From NCBI GenBank assembly GCA_046261635.1, contig JBHEOL010000293.1:1-8398 (forward strand): 8,398 nucleotides of DNA, read 5' to 3'. A program made the position numbers and the translations under genes. Of the stretch, positions 1 to 5,663 are shown one piece after another; within the stretch, counting starts at the first letter, position 1, and each line of letters starts with the position of its first letter. The stretch comes from JBHEPS01 sp046261635. GTDB lineage: Bacteria; Acidobacteriota; Thermoanaerobaculia; Gp7-AA8. The notes below the pieces were generated by a model. It ran no database searches. It saw nothing but the letters and a program-made list of their open reading frames with translations, and had not been told where the DNA came from.

Positions 1-573
1 CAGTCCGGCGAGATCGCCGCCGTCGGCTTCGAGATGTACACCCGGCTCCTCGATGAAGCCATCCGCGAGCTCCGCGGCGAGAAGATCGAGGAGGAGATCG
101 AGACCCAGATCAGCCTCGCCCTCGACATCTACATCCCTCGCGACTACATCGACGACGAAAGCATCCGGATGACCCTCTACAAGAAGATCGCCGCCGCTCG
201 CGACGAGACGCGCCTCGACGAGATCCGCACGGAGATGCGCGACCGCTTCGGCGCCCTTCCCCCCAATGTGGACCACCTGATCGCCTTCATCGCCCTCCGC
301 CTTCTCGCTCGGAGGCTCGGCGTGCTGACCATCGTCCGCGAGCGCAACATCGCGGCCGTCAAGCTCCACCCCAGCGCCAGAATTGATCCCGCGCGCCTCC
401 TTGAGCTTCTCGAGCAGGACCCCGAGGCGAAGTTCTCCCCTGCCGGAGTCCTCACCCTCCCCCTCCGCCAGAGCGGCGCAGCCATCATCGGCGAGATCGC
501 GTCGGCGCTGCAGTCGATTGCCGGCGAGGCCATCGAGATCTCATCCCCGGCCTTGCCGCAGCGCGAACGCTGA
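1..573 (+). CDS. mfd: Transcription-repair coupling factor Mfd, C-terminal fragment (5' end outside window)
   Basis: The frame is open from base 1, so about 190 C-terminal residues of a protein of roughly 1,100 residues are present. Mfd is a DNA translocase that removes stalled RNA polymerase and recruits UvrA for transcription-coupled excision repair in the cytoplasm. The fragment opens with the QSGEIAAVGFEMYTRLLDEA stretch typical of the end of the Mfd helicase module. It continues with the TRCF C-terminal domain (D7), recognisable from IYIPRDYIDDESIRMTLYKK and RDRFGALPPNVDHL. In the well-studied E. coli enzyme this domain autoinhibits by masking the UvrA-binding face. The motor motifs are not in the window. 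The gene ends in TGA, and 131 bp separate it from the next co-directional gene, with no convincing terminator. Identity is secure; only the tail can be judged. Confidence 0.95.
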   Translation, partial: QSGEIAAVGFEMYTRLLDEAIRELRGEKIEEEIETQISLALDIYIPRDYIDDESIRMTLYKKIAAARDETRLDEIRTEMRDRFGALPPNVDHLIAFIALRLLARRLGVLTIVRERNIAAVKLHPSARIDPARLLELLEQDPEAKFSPAGVLTLPLRQSGAAIIGEIASALQSIAGEAIEISSPALPQRER

Positions 574-704
574 ACCCGAGACTCGTGGACTAGAGACGGA
601 GGACTCCCTCCCGAGCCCGCATCGACACTGGGCAGCTCCTGGAAGCGGGAGGACTTCGGGGTCAGCTTCTATCCTCCGTCCTTCTCCCATAGAATGCGCC
701 CCGC

Positions 705-1598
705 ATGGCCCGCCGTCTTTCGACGCTTCTGTTGTTGGTGATCGCTCTGATCGCCTGCGGTCGTGAGCCTGCCCTTCCGCCGGAGGTCGTCGCCCGAGTC
801 GGCAGCCGCAACGTCACTCTCGCCGATTTCAAGCGATACCTCGAGCGAAACACCGGCACGGACCTGGCCCAGCTCGTTCCCGAGGCGGCGAGCGCCCTGC
901 TCGATCAGCACCTGCAGGAGGTCCTTCTCTCCGAGTACGCGGCCAGCCGTGGGATCGAGATCAGCGCCGAGGAGGTCGCGGGCGAGGTGCGTAGACAGCC
1001 GGGATCGACCGTGACGGAGAAGCGGGACCAGTTGCGCCGCGACGCGTTGCTCAGCGAGATCGTGGCCGAGATGCCTCCTCCCACTCCCGAGCAGGTGCGT
1101 GCCCATTATCAGCAGTTCATCCGCGACTTCCGTTTCGAGGAGCGCGTCCGCCTTTCCCAGATTCTCGTTCCCGACGAAGACCTCGCTTCCCGGATCGTTC
1201 GCGAGCTCAGCCAGGGAGCTTCCTTTGCCGAGCTTTCGGCCCGGCATTCGGTTGCGCCGAACGCCGCCGGGGGTGGCGAGATCGGCTGGATCACGCGTCC
1301 GGAGCTCCCTCCTGTCTTCGAGGGCGAGATCTTCGCCCTCTCCTCCGGAGAGTGGACCAGCCCCATCCGGACGGACACGGGCTTCTACATCTTCTACATC
1401 TCGGACAGGAAGCCCGCCGGGACTCTCGAGTTCGAGGCGGCGGAGCCGATGATCCGACAGCGAATCGCCGAGGAGGCGGCCCGGAAGAGACTGGCGAACA
1501 CCCTGATTGCGGCCCGGCAGAAGGTGGATGTCAGTGTCCTGGCTCGCCGGCTCCCGTTCGATTACAGCGGAACCCTTCCGGCCTCATCTGCTGAATAA
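705..1598 (+). CDS. Parvulin-type (PpiC/PrsA-like) peptidyl-prolyl isomerase lipoprotein
   Basis: A 297-residue protein, predicted to be a membrane-anchored periplasmic foldase. Residues 1-18 are a lipoprotein signal: two arginines, a Leu-rich core, then the lipobox LIAC with Cys18 as the lipidated residue. Residues 26-140 resemble the helical SurA/PrsA N-terminal region (VVARVGSRNVTLADF). Residues about 145-235 are a parvulin domain (QILVPDEDL, SFAELSARHSV, GGGEIGWI), followed by a charged helix and tail. The usual catalytic-site histidines are absent: the HIL position reads QIL (Gln152) and the GFH/GYH position reads GFY (Tyr228). It may therefore act as a chaperone without isomerase activity (inference). 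No Shine-Dalgarno sequence precedes the ATG; it was chosen because it gives a complete lipoprotein signal. It lies 70 bp before a second parvulin, probably in the same transcript. Confidence 0.85.
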   Translation: MARRLSTLLLLVIALIACGREPALPPEVVARVGSRNVTLADFKRYLERNTGTDLAQLVPEAASALLDQHLQEVLLSEYAASRGIEISAEEVAGEVRRQPGSTVTEKRDQLRRDALLSEIVAEMPPPTPEQVRAHYQQFIRDFRFEERVRLSQILVPDEDLASRIVRELSQGASFAELSARHSVAPNAAGGGEIGWITRPELPPVFEGEIFALSSGEWTSPIRTDTGFYIFYISDRKPAGTLEFEAAEPMIRQRIAEEAARKRLANTLIAARQKVDVSVLARRLPFDYSGTLPASSAE

Positions 1599-1656
1599 TC
1601 CTCATCCGACGCCTGTTCCGACCGGTACTTCGCCGCTCGTCCAGCGTCAAAATCGC

Positions 1657-1660
1657 AGGA
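1657..1660 (+). promoter_or_regulatory. Ribosome-binding site that fixes the SurA-like start
   Basis: AGGA lies 8 nt before the ATG at 1669. The frame is open further upstream, but only this ATG is followed directly by a signal peptide (MKKAILIALL...), so site and signal agree on the start. Confidence 0.7.
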
Positions 1661-1668
1661 AACTCAGA

Positions 1669-2625
1669 ATGAAAAAAGCCATCCTCATCGCCCTGCTCGT
1701 ACTCTTCCCGCTCACCGCCCAGGCCGAAATCGTCGAGGCCATCATCGCCCGCGTCGGAGACCGGGTCATCACCCGCTCCCAGTACGCCACTCGTCTGAGT
1801 GACGGCTTCCGAGAGATCGAGGCGACGACCCCACCCGCCGAGCAGCCCTCCCGAAAGGCGACCTTCCAGAACGACCTATTCAACGAGATGCTCGCCGAGC
1901 TCCTGATCAAGGACCGGGCCGATCAGATCGGGCTGACGGTCTCTGCCGCACGGGTCGAGGAAGCCATCAAGTCGCTGATGGCCCAGTACGGGCTCGAGAC
2001 GGAAGAGGCGTTCATCAACAGCCTCCAGCAGTCGGGGCTGACACGGAGCGAGATGGAACTGCGCCTTCGTGACACCCTGCTCACCAACGAGCTGTTCAGG
2101 CGCGAGCTTCGCTCACGCGCCGATCTGAGCGACCGCGAGCTTCGCGAGCGCTACGAGCGCGAGAAGGATCGCTACCGGCTGCCGGAACGCGCACGCGTTC
2201 GGGAGATCGTCGTGACCGGAGACGAGGCGATGGCCATGGCGAAGGCCGAAGAGGCGATCACCAGGGCGCGGGCCGGCGAGCCGTTCGCGGATCTGGTCAC
2301 CCTGTACTCCGACGCTCCCTCGAAAGAGGCCGGCGGCGACATCGGCATGGTGTCGAAGGGAGAGCTTCTTGCCGCGCTCGACGCGGCGGTCTTCAGCGCA
2401 CCGGCCGGCACGGTGACGGGTCCGGTGCGAACCTCTTCCGGCTATCACGTGATGCTGGTCGAGGAGCGGCTCCCGTCCGAGGTCCCGTCGTTCGACCTGG
2501 TCAAGGAGCGTCTGCGCAAGGAAGCCGACGAGGCCGCATTCCAGCGGGACTACGAGGCCTACATCGAGCGTCTCCGGAAGGACGCCTTCGTCCAGATCTA
2601 CGAGAAGAACATCCCGCAGGCCTGA
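1669..2625 (+). CDS. SurA-like periplasmic chaperone with one parvulin domain
   Basis: A 318-residue exported protein. Residues 1-19 are a Sec signal peptide (MKKAILIALLVLFPLTAQA, cleavage expected before Glu20). Residues 20-165 match the SurA N-terminal chaperone region (IIARVGDRVITRSQY, LLIKDRADQIGL). Residues about 172-268 are one parvulin domain (GEPFADLVTLYSD, EAGGDIGMVSKGEL, SGYHVMLVEERL). A helical C-terminal tail at 272-312 would pack back on the N-terminal region as in SurA. E. coli SurA has two parvulin domains and about 430 residues, so this is a short single-domain version. The first active-site His is replaced (REIVV, Glu179) while the second (His260 in GYH) remains, which points to reduced or absent isomerase activity. 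The likely role is escorting outer-membrane proteins, together with the upstream parvulin lipoprotein. It could equally be called a generic PpiC-family protein. Confidence 0.88.
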   Translation: MKKAILIALLVLFPLTAQAEIVEAIIARVGDRVITRSQYATRLSDGFREIEATTPPAEQPSRKATFQNDLFNEMLAELLIKDRADQIGLTVSAARVEEAIKSLMAQYGLETEEAFINSLQQSGLTRSEMELRLRDTLLTNELFRRELRSRADLSDRELRERYEREKDRYRLPERARVREIVVTGDEAMAMAKAEEAITRARAGEPFADLVTLYSDAPSKEAGGDIGMVSKGELLAALDAAVFSAPAGTVTGPVRTSSGYHVMLVEERLPSEVPSFDLVKERLRKEADEAAFQRDYEAYIERLRKDAFVQIYEKNIPQA

Positions 2626-2654
2626 CGGGCCAGCGGGAGCCCATGGACCCAATC

Positions 2655-2690
2655 GCGTCCGGCGAACGCACGATTCGACCGGACGCCTTT
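2655..2690 (+). terminator. Candidate terminator stem-loop after the SurA-like gene
   Basis: A perfect 8-bp stem (GCGTCCGG at 2655-2662 with CCGGACGC at 2679-2686) is extended by CGAA/TTCG past one bulged A, closing a 7-nt loop. CTTTCG follows, so the T-run is short. It lies 30 nt after the stop codon in a convergent gap and could act in both directions. The fold is clear; termination is inferred. Confidence 0.6.
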
Positions 2691-2693
2691 CGT

Positions 2694-2742
2694 GGTCCCT
2701 GGTCCCTGGTCCCTGGTCCCTAACCCCCAGCCCCTGGCCCCT
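2694..2742 (+). repeat. Array of seven heptamers, GGTCCCT family
   Basis: Four exact GGTCCCT units (2694-2721) are followed in the same 7-nt register by three diverged units, AACCCCC, AGCCCCT and GGCCCCT (2722-2742). The array fills the gap between two convergent genes and ends 5 nt before the radC stop codon. The unit is unrelated in sequence to the AGAAGGC arrays elsewhere in the window but has the same period. Confidence 0.85.
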
Positions 2743-2747
2743 CGCCT

Positions 2748-3425
2748 CTAAAACACCCCCCGCTGTCGCAGCGACACGTACTGGTTCGCGCCGAGAATGA
2801 GATGGTCGATCAGGTCCACTCCCATGATCCGAGCCGCTTCCGCCAGTCTTCGGGTGAACACCAGGTCCTCGGCTGAAGGAGAGGGATCTCCCGACGGGTG
2901 GTTGTGGAAGACGATGACCCCGGCCGCCGACTCCTCGAGAGCGATGCGCAACACGTCCCGGGTCGAGACGGTCGTTGCATTGAGGCTGCCGACGTAGATT
3001 TCCCGCTCCATCATGATGCGGTTCTTCGAATCGAGGAAGATCGCGCCGAGCCTTTCCTGAAGGTGATGGGAGTAACGGGCGATGAGGGGACGAGCGAGCG
3101 AGGCCGCGTCGCGGATCGGGTCGCGCGCACCATCCTGGCGCGCCGCCAGCCGCCGCCCCATCTCGAGGGCCGCCGCGATCCTGCAGGCTTTCGCCGGCCC
3201 GATCCCGCTGCACCGCCGTCCGGCCGGCCATTCGCGCCGCGCCAGAGCGGGAAGCCCGTCGGAGAGCAGGTCCCGAGCAACCTCGATCGCGCTCCGCCCC
3301 CGCATCCCCGAACCGAGAAGGATCGCGACCAGCTCGGCGTCGCTCAGGGTCTCGGCCCCATGGTTGAGCATGCGCTCCCGCGGCCTTTCGTCGATGGGCA
3401 GGTCGGCGATGCGCTCGCGCGTCAC
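2748..3425 (-). CDS. radC: RadC / UPF0758 family JAMM-domain protein
   Basis: A 225-residue protein, full length for this family. The N-terminal part (residues 1-95) is the UPF0758 helical/HhH region, with PRERMLNHGAETLSDAELVAILLGSG and a helix-hairpin-helix loop near GIGPAKACRIAAALEMGRR. The C-terminal part (105-225) is the MPN/JAMM domain, with a zinc-binding HNHPSGDPSPSAED signature (His174, His176, Asp187). The name comes from an old radiation-sensitivity assignment; the molecular function is unsettled, although nuclease or protease activity is often proposed. The GTG start at 3425 overlaps the sirtuin stop codon (GTGA) and has a GAGGGAG site 7 nt upstream. Upstream in-frame codons run through the sirtuin gene and were not used. 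The gene ends in TAG beside the heptamer array. Confidence 0.92.
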   Translation of the reverse strand: MTRERIADLPIDERPRERMLNHGAETLSDAELVAILLGSGMRGRSAIEVARDLLSDGLPALARREWPAGRRCSGIGPAKACRIAAALEMGRRLAARQDGARDPIRDAASLARPLIARYSHHLQERLGAIFLDSKNRIMMEREIYVGSLNATTVSTRDVLRIALEESAAGVIVFHNHPSGDPSPSAEDLVFTRRLAEAARIMGVDLIDHLILGANQYVSLRQRGVF

Positions 3426-4171
3426 CGCTGCGCTCCCTCGATCGCCTCGACGATCGCCGGAACGACTTCGGACGCTCCCCCCTGGATCGAGAACCGCGCG
3501 AGCTCGGAGATCGGCGTCTGCTCCGGGTTGATCTCCATCGCCTCTCCCGCCTCTAGCATCGTCACGAGCCCGGCTGCCGGATGCACCACCCCCGACGTCC
3601 CGATCACGAGCAGGAGATCGGCGTCCCGGACGGCTCCGATCGCCGCCTCGAGTACCCCCTGCGGCAGCATCTCGCCGAACCAGACCACGTCCGGCCGCAG
3701 CAGCCGGCCGCATGCGCACCGGGGCGGCAGCTCGCCGAGCGGATCCATCCGCTCCTCGACGATCCCCTCCCCCGGACAACGCACCCGGAACAGGTTCCCG
3801 TGGAGCTCGAGAATCGAGCGCGACCCGGCGCGGCGGTGCAGACCGTCGACGTTCTGCGTGACCAGAGTCATTCCGCCATCCGCGGCCAGCACTGTCTCGA
3901 GCCTGGCCAGAGCCTCGTGAGCCCGGTTCGGGCTCGCCTGGCGCACCAGATTCCGCCGCCATTCGTACCACCGCCAGACGAGCAGCGGATCCCGCGCAAA
4001 GGCGCCCGGAGTGGCCAGCTCCTCGGGACGGTGGTTTTCCCATAGCCCTCCGGGACCCCGGAACGTCGGAATGCCGCTTTCGGCCGAGATTCCGGCCCCC
4101 GTGAGAGCCACCACGCGGGAGGGGCGCCGCTGTTCGATCCATTCGATCGCGTGTTTCAGGGATGGTTGCAT
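3422..4171 (-). CDS. cobB: NAD-dependent protein deacylase, CobB/SIRT5-type sirtuin
   Basis: A 249-residue cytoplasmic sirtuin that removes acyl groups from lysines using NAD+. The Rossmann NAD motif GAGISAESGIPTFRG is at residues 25-39, TQNVDGLH at 105-112, the catalytic HG at His124, and the late NAD motif GTSGVVHPAAG at 191-201. Tyr69 and Arg72 form the YxxR pair (WYEWR) that in SIRT5 and E. coli CobB binds acidic acyl groups, so desuccinylase or demalonylase activity is predicted beside deacetylation. The zinc module is reduced: Cys132 stands alone (CPGE where CxxC is usual) and the second pair reads CAC (Cys152, Cys154), much as in E. coli CobB. The gene leads a two-gene operon with radC. 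No strong ribosome site precedes the ATG; the start was chosen for its position before the first beta strand. Confidence 0.93.
   Translation of the reverse strand: MQPSLKHAIEWIEQRRPSRVVALTGAGISAESGIPTFRGPGGLWENHRPEELATPGAFARDPLLVWRWYEWRRNLVRQASPNRAHEALARLETVLAADGGMTLVTQNVDGLHRRAGSRSILELHGNLFRVRCPGEGIVEERMDPLGELPPRCACGRLLRPDVVWFGEMLPQGVLEAAIGAVRDADLLLVIGTSGVVHPAAGLVTMLEAGEAMEINPEQTPISELARFSIQGGASEVVPAIVEAIEGAQR
3433..3439 (-). promoter_or_regulatory. Ribosome-binding site for RadC inside the sirtuin gene
   Basis: GAGGGAG on the minus strand lies 7 nt before the GTG at 3425, within the last codons of the sirtuin gene. It supports the GTG start and translational coupling. Confidence 0.7.
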
Positions 4172-4224
4172 CGGTTCAGTCGATGCCGGAGACAGCCCTC
4201 GCGGACTGCTGGTGTGGGATCCCG

Positions 4225-4253
4225 ATTCTAACCCCCGCGGTTGCGCCCAGCAA
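4225..4253 (-). promoter_or_regulatory. Candidate sigma70-type promoter for the sirtuin-radC operon
   Basis: On the minus strand, TTGCTG (4253-4248), a 17-nt spacer and TAGAAT (4230-4225) would start transcription near 4218, giving a leader of about 47 nt. The -10 box matches the consensus at 5 of 6 bases and the -35 box at 3 of 6. This is a prediction from sequence match only. Confidence 0.4.
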
Positions 4254-4267
4254 GCGCCCCGCGGGGG
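4232..4267. promoter_or_regulatory. Perfect 9-bp inverted repeat over the sirtuin promoter (operator or terminator)
   Basis: CCCCCGCGG (4232-4240) and CCGCGGGGG (4259-4267) are exact inverted copies 18 nt apart, and TTGC/GCAA can pair inside. One arm occupies the promoter spacer and the -35 box lies in the loop, which fits a repressor operator. Alternatively, as RNA read through from ilvE it could fold as a terminator, though only TTAGAAT follows it. Confidence 0.4.
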
Positions 4268-4321
4268 AACGCGGATCTCGAGAGAGCGATCCTACTCCCT
4301 GGAGAGAAGGGCGGGAAAGGC

Positions 4322-4472
4322 AAGTCAGAAGGCAGAAGGCAAACCAGAGTCACGACCGAGACCGCCGTCCCCGCGGCCTAGACAATGCGTTACACCCTCT
4401 CGGCGCGGTTCCTCGCTCAAGGGATGCGGCCTTTGCCTTTACTTCTGCCTTCTGCCTTCTGACTTCTGACTT
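4322..4472. repeat. Inverted pair of AGAAGGC heptamer arrays downstream of ilvE
   Basis: The left arm reads AAGTCAGAAGGCAGAAGGC (4322-4340). Its exact 19-nt reverse complement lies at 4447-4465 within a longer opposed array (4432-4472) that adds a further AAGTCAG unit at one end and AGAAG plus AAAGGC at the other. The loop between the perfect arms is 106 nt. The right array ends 2 nt before the ilvE stop codon, so the whole structure would be transcribed as the ilvE 3' end and could act as a terminator or 3' stabiliser. Both arms belong to the same family as the arrays at 5474 and 8183. Confidence 0.8.
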
Positions 4473-4474
4473 AG

Positions 4475-5401
4475 CTACTCCGTCACCCTCGTCAGCCACC
4501 CATACCGGTCCTCGACCTTGCCGGTGACGTAGTCGAAGAAGTGCTGCTGGAGGCGTTCGGTGATCGGACCCCGGTTGCCGGCACCGATCGCGATGCGATC
4601 GATGGAACGGACCGGCGTCACCTCGACCGCGGTCCCCGTAAAGAACACTTCGTCCGCGATGTAGAGCATCTCGCGCGGGATCAGCCCTTCCTGGACGTCG
4701 TAGCCGAGCTCGCGTGCGATCGTCATGATCGAGTCGCGCGTGATCCCGGGCAGAATCGAGGCGCCGAGAGGGGGAGTCCGGATCTTCCCGTCGCGCACCA
4801 CGAAGATGTTCTCTCCCGAGCCTTCGGAGACGAAGCCGCTGACGTCGAGAGCGATTCCTTCCGCATATCCATCGATTGCCGCCTCGGAGCGAATCAGGAT
4901 CGAGTTCATGTAATTGGCGGTCGCCTTCGCCATCGCGGGGTAGGTGTTCGGCGCCATGCGCGCCCACGACGAGACGCAGACATCGACGCCGGCCTCGATC
5001 GCGTCATCTCCCAGGTATTTGCCCCACTTCCATGCGCCGATCAGAACCTCGACCGGGCAATTCATCGGGTGTACCCCCAGCGAATGAAACCCGCGATAGA
5101 CGAGCGGGCGGACGTAGCAGTCTTCGTACTCGTTGGCGTTGACGATGTCGATGCAGGCCTGTTCGAAATCAGCAATCTTAAACGGCACTTCGAAACGATA
5201 AATCTTCGCGCCGTCGTAGAGACGGCGAACATGGTCGTGCAACCGGAAGAGGGCGGGGCCACTCTCAGTTCTGTAGCACCGGATCCCCTCGAACATCGCC
5301 GATCCGTAATGCAGAGCATGAGTGAACGCATGAATTTTCGCGTCGGCGAAATCCACCATTCGGCCGTTCATCCAGACCTTTTTCACGTCTTCGAAAGGCA
5401 T
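4475..5401 (-). CDS. ilvE: Branched-chain amino acid aminotransferase
   Basis: A 308-residue fold-type IV PLP enzyme, the usual length for IlvE. It transfers the amino group between glutamate and the 2-oxo acids of leucine, isoleucine and valine, the last biosynthetic and first catabolic step. Visible signatures are the N-terminal WMNGRMVDFADAKIHAFTHAL, HYGSAMFEGIR (31-41), Arg59 in HDHVRRL, the PLP lysine Lys159 in AMAKATANYMNS, Glu193 in SEGSGENIF, and the phosphate-binding GTAVEVTPV (256-264). The lysine and glutamate numbers coincide with those of E. coli IlvE. D-amino-acid transaminase and ADC lyase are relatives, but the YxG-FEGIR motif and the C-terminal motif favour IlvE. The start is fixed by a strong AAGGAG 8 nt upstream. 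No attenuator-like leader peptide was found. The gene stands alone, transcribed away from the SDR gene. Confidence 0.95.
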   Translation of the reverse strand: MPFEDVKKVWMNGRMVDFADAKIHAFTHALHYGSAMFEGIRCYRTESGPALFRLHDHVRRLYDGAKIYRFEVPFKIADFEQACIDIVNANEYEDCYVRPLVYRGFHSLGVHPMNCPVEVLIGAWKWGKYLGDDAIEAGVDVCVSSWARMAPNTYPAMAKATANYMNSILIRSEAAIDGYAEGIALDVSGFVSEGSGENIFVVRDGKIRTPPLGASILPGITRDSIMTIARELGYDVQEGLIPREMLYIADEVFFTGTAVEVTPVRSIDRIAIGAGNRGPITERLQQHFFDYVTGKVEDRYGWLTRVTE

Positions 5402-5409
5402 TGGAAGGT

Positions 5410-5415
5410 CTCCTT
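5410..5415 (-). promoter_or_regulatory. Strong ribosome-binding site of ilvE
   Basis: AAGGAG on the minus strand, 8 nt before the ATG at 5401. It is the clearest such site in the window. Confidence 0.8.
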
Positions 5416-5453
5416 GGAATGGAAGGGTAAGGCGTGAGGGGCGTGCCCTGGCG

Positions 5454-5482
5454 AGTATATACGAGGGGCCGGCGGAAGCCAG
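5454..5482 (-). promoter_or_regulatory. Candidate ilvE promoter touching the heptamer array
   Basis: On the minus strand TATACT (5459-5454) matches the -10 consensus at 5 of 6 bases. At 17 nt spacing the -35 position reads CTGGCT (3 of 6), which falls inside the first heptamers of the array beginning at 5474. The AT-rich TATATA patch stands out in GC-rich surroundings. The -10 is plausible; the -35 is weak. Confidence 0.35.
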
Positions 5483-5543
5483 AAGCCAGAAGGAAAGTCA
5501 GAAGGCAGAAGGCAGAAGGCAGAAGGAAAGTCAAAAGCAGGGT
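5474..5543 (+). repeat. 70-bp heptamer element, copy 1 (between divergent ilvE and SDR genes)
   Basis: In order: GGAAGCC, AGAAGCC, the 12-mer AGAAGGAAAGTC, three exact AGAAGGC units (5500-5520), the same 12-mer again (5521-5532), then a short tail. It matches 8183-8252 at 62 of 70 positions without gaps by hand count, including both 12-mer spacers and about 11 nt of tail. A diverged inverted partner follows at 5563-5578 (reverse complement AGAAGCCGGAAGGAAG), so this gap, like the ilvE-sirtuin gap, has opposed copies. The rest of the 262-bp gap, down to the SDR start, shows no other convincing signal. Confidence 0.85.
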
Positions 5544-5663
5544 GAGTCGCATTGCTGTTGCTCTTCCTTCCGGCTTCTGCCTCCCCTCCGCCCCTCTTCC
5601 CTCGCCTCACGCCAGCCCGTGGAGTTGCATTCGCCCCGCTGCTCGGCTTACAAAGGCGGCCCG

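Larger units (their letters stand above)
4172..4474. other. Intergenic region between ilvE and the sirtuin gene
   Basis: A 303-bp gap between two co-directional minus-strand genes. From the sirtuin side it holds the leader, the candidate promoter with its 9-bp inverted repeat, about 50 bp of featureless sequence, and then two inverted heptamer arrays enclosing roughly 100 bp. The short open frames here have no ribosome site or recognisable protein similarity, and I judge them non-coding. Confidence 0.75.

Noticed and set aside
595..680. 9-bp inverted repeat GACGGAGGA / TCCTCCGTC between mfd and the parvulin lipoprotein
   Set aside because: The arms are 68 nt apart with no T-run or supporting structure; a match this short can occur by chance in GC-rich sequence.
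690..695. TAGAAT as a -10 box 10 nt before the parvulin lipoprotein start
   Set aside because: The -35 position is poor (TTCTAT at 17 nt) and transcription would begin almost at the start codon. A leaderless mRNA is conceivable but unsupported.
2898..3920. Long plus-strand frame opposite radC and the sirtuin gene
   Set aside because: No recognisable domain and low-complexity Arg/Ser/Pro composition; it is the antisense of two well-supported genes.
2748..4142. A 464-residue minus-strand frame running through the sirtuin gene into RadC
   Set aside because: Only its last 225 residues match a family. The rest is the wrong frame of the sirtuin, rich in Arg and Gly as expected of a GC-rich shadow frame.
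3422..4171. Sir2-type anti-phage defence protein
   Set aside because: It is a compact single-domain CobB-like deacylase with no effector domain or Thoeris, Argonaute or ATPase neighbour; a metabolic or regulatory role is simpler.
5474..5543. CRISPR array
   Set aside because: Units are 7 nt with no unique spacers of CRISPR length, and no cas genes are present.
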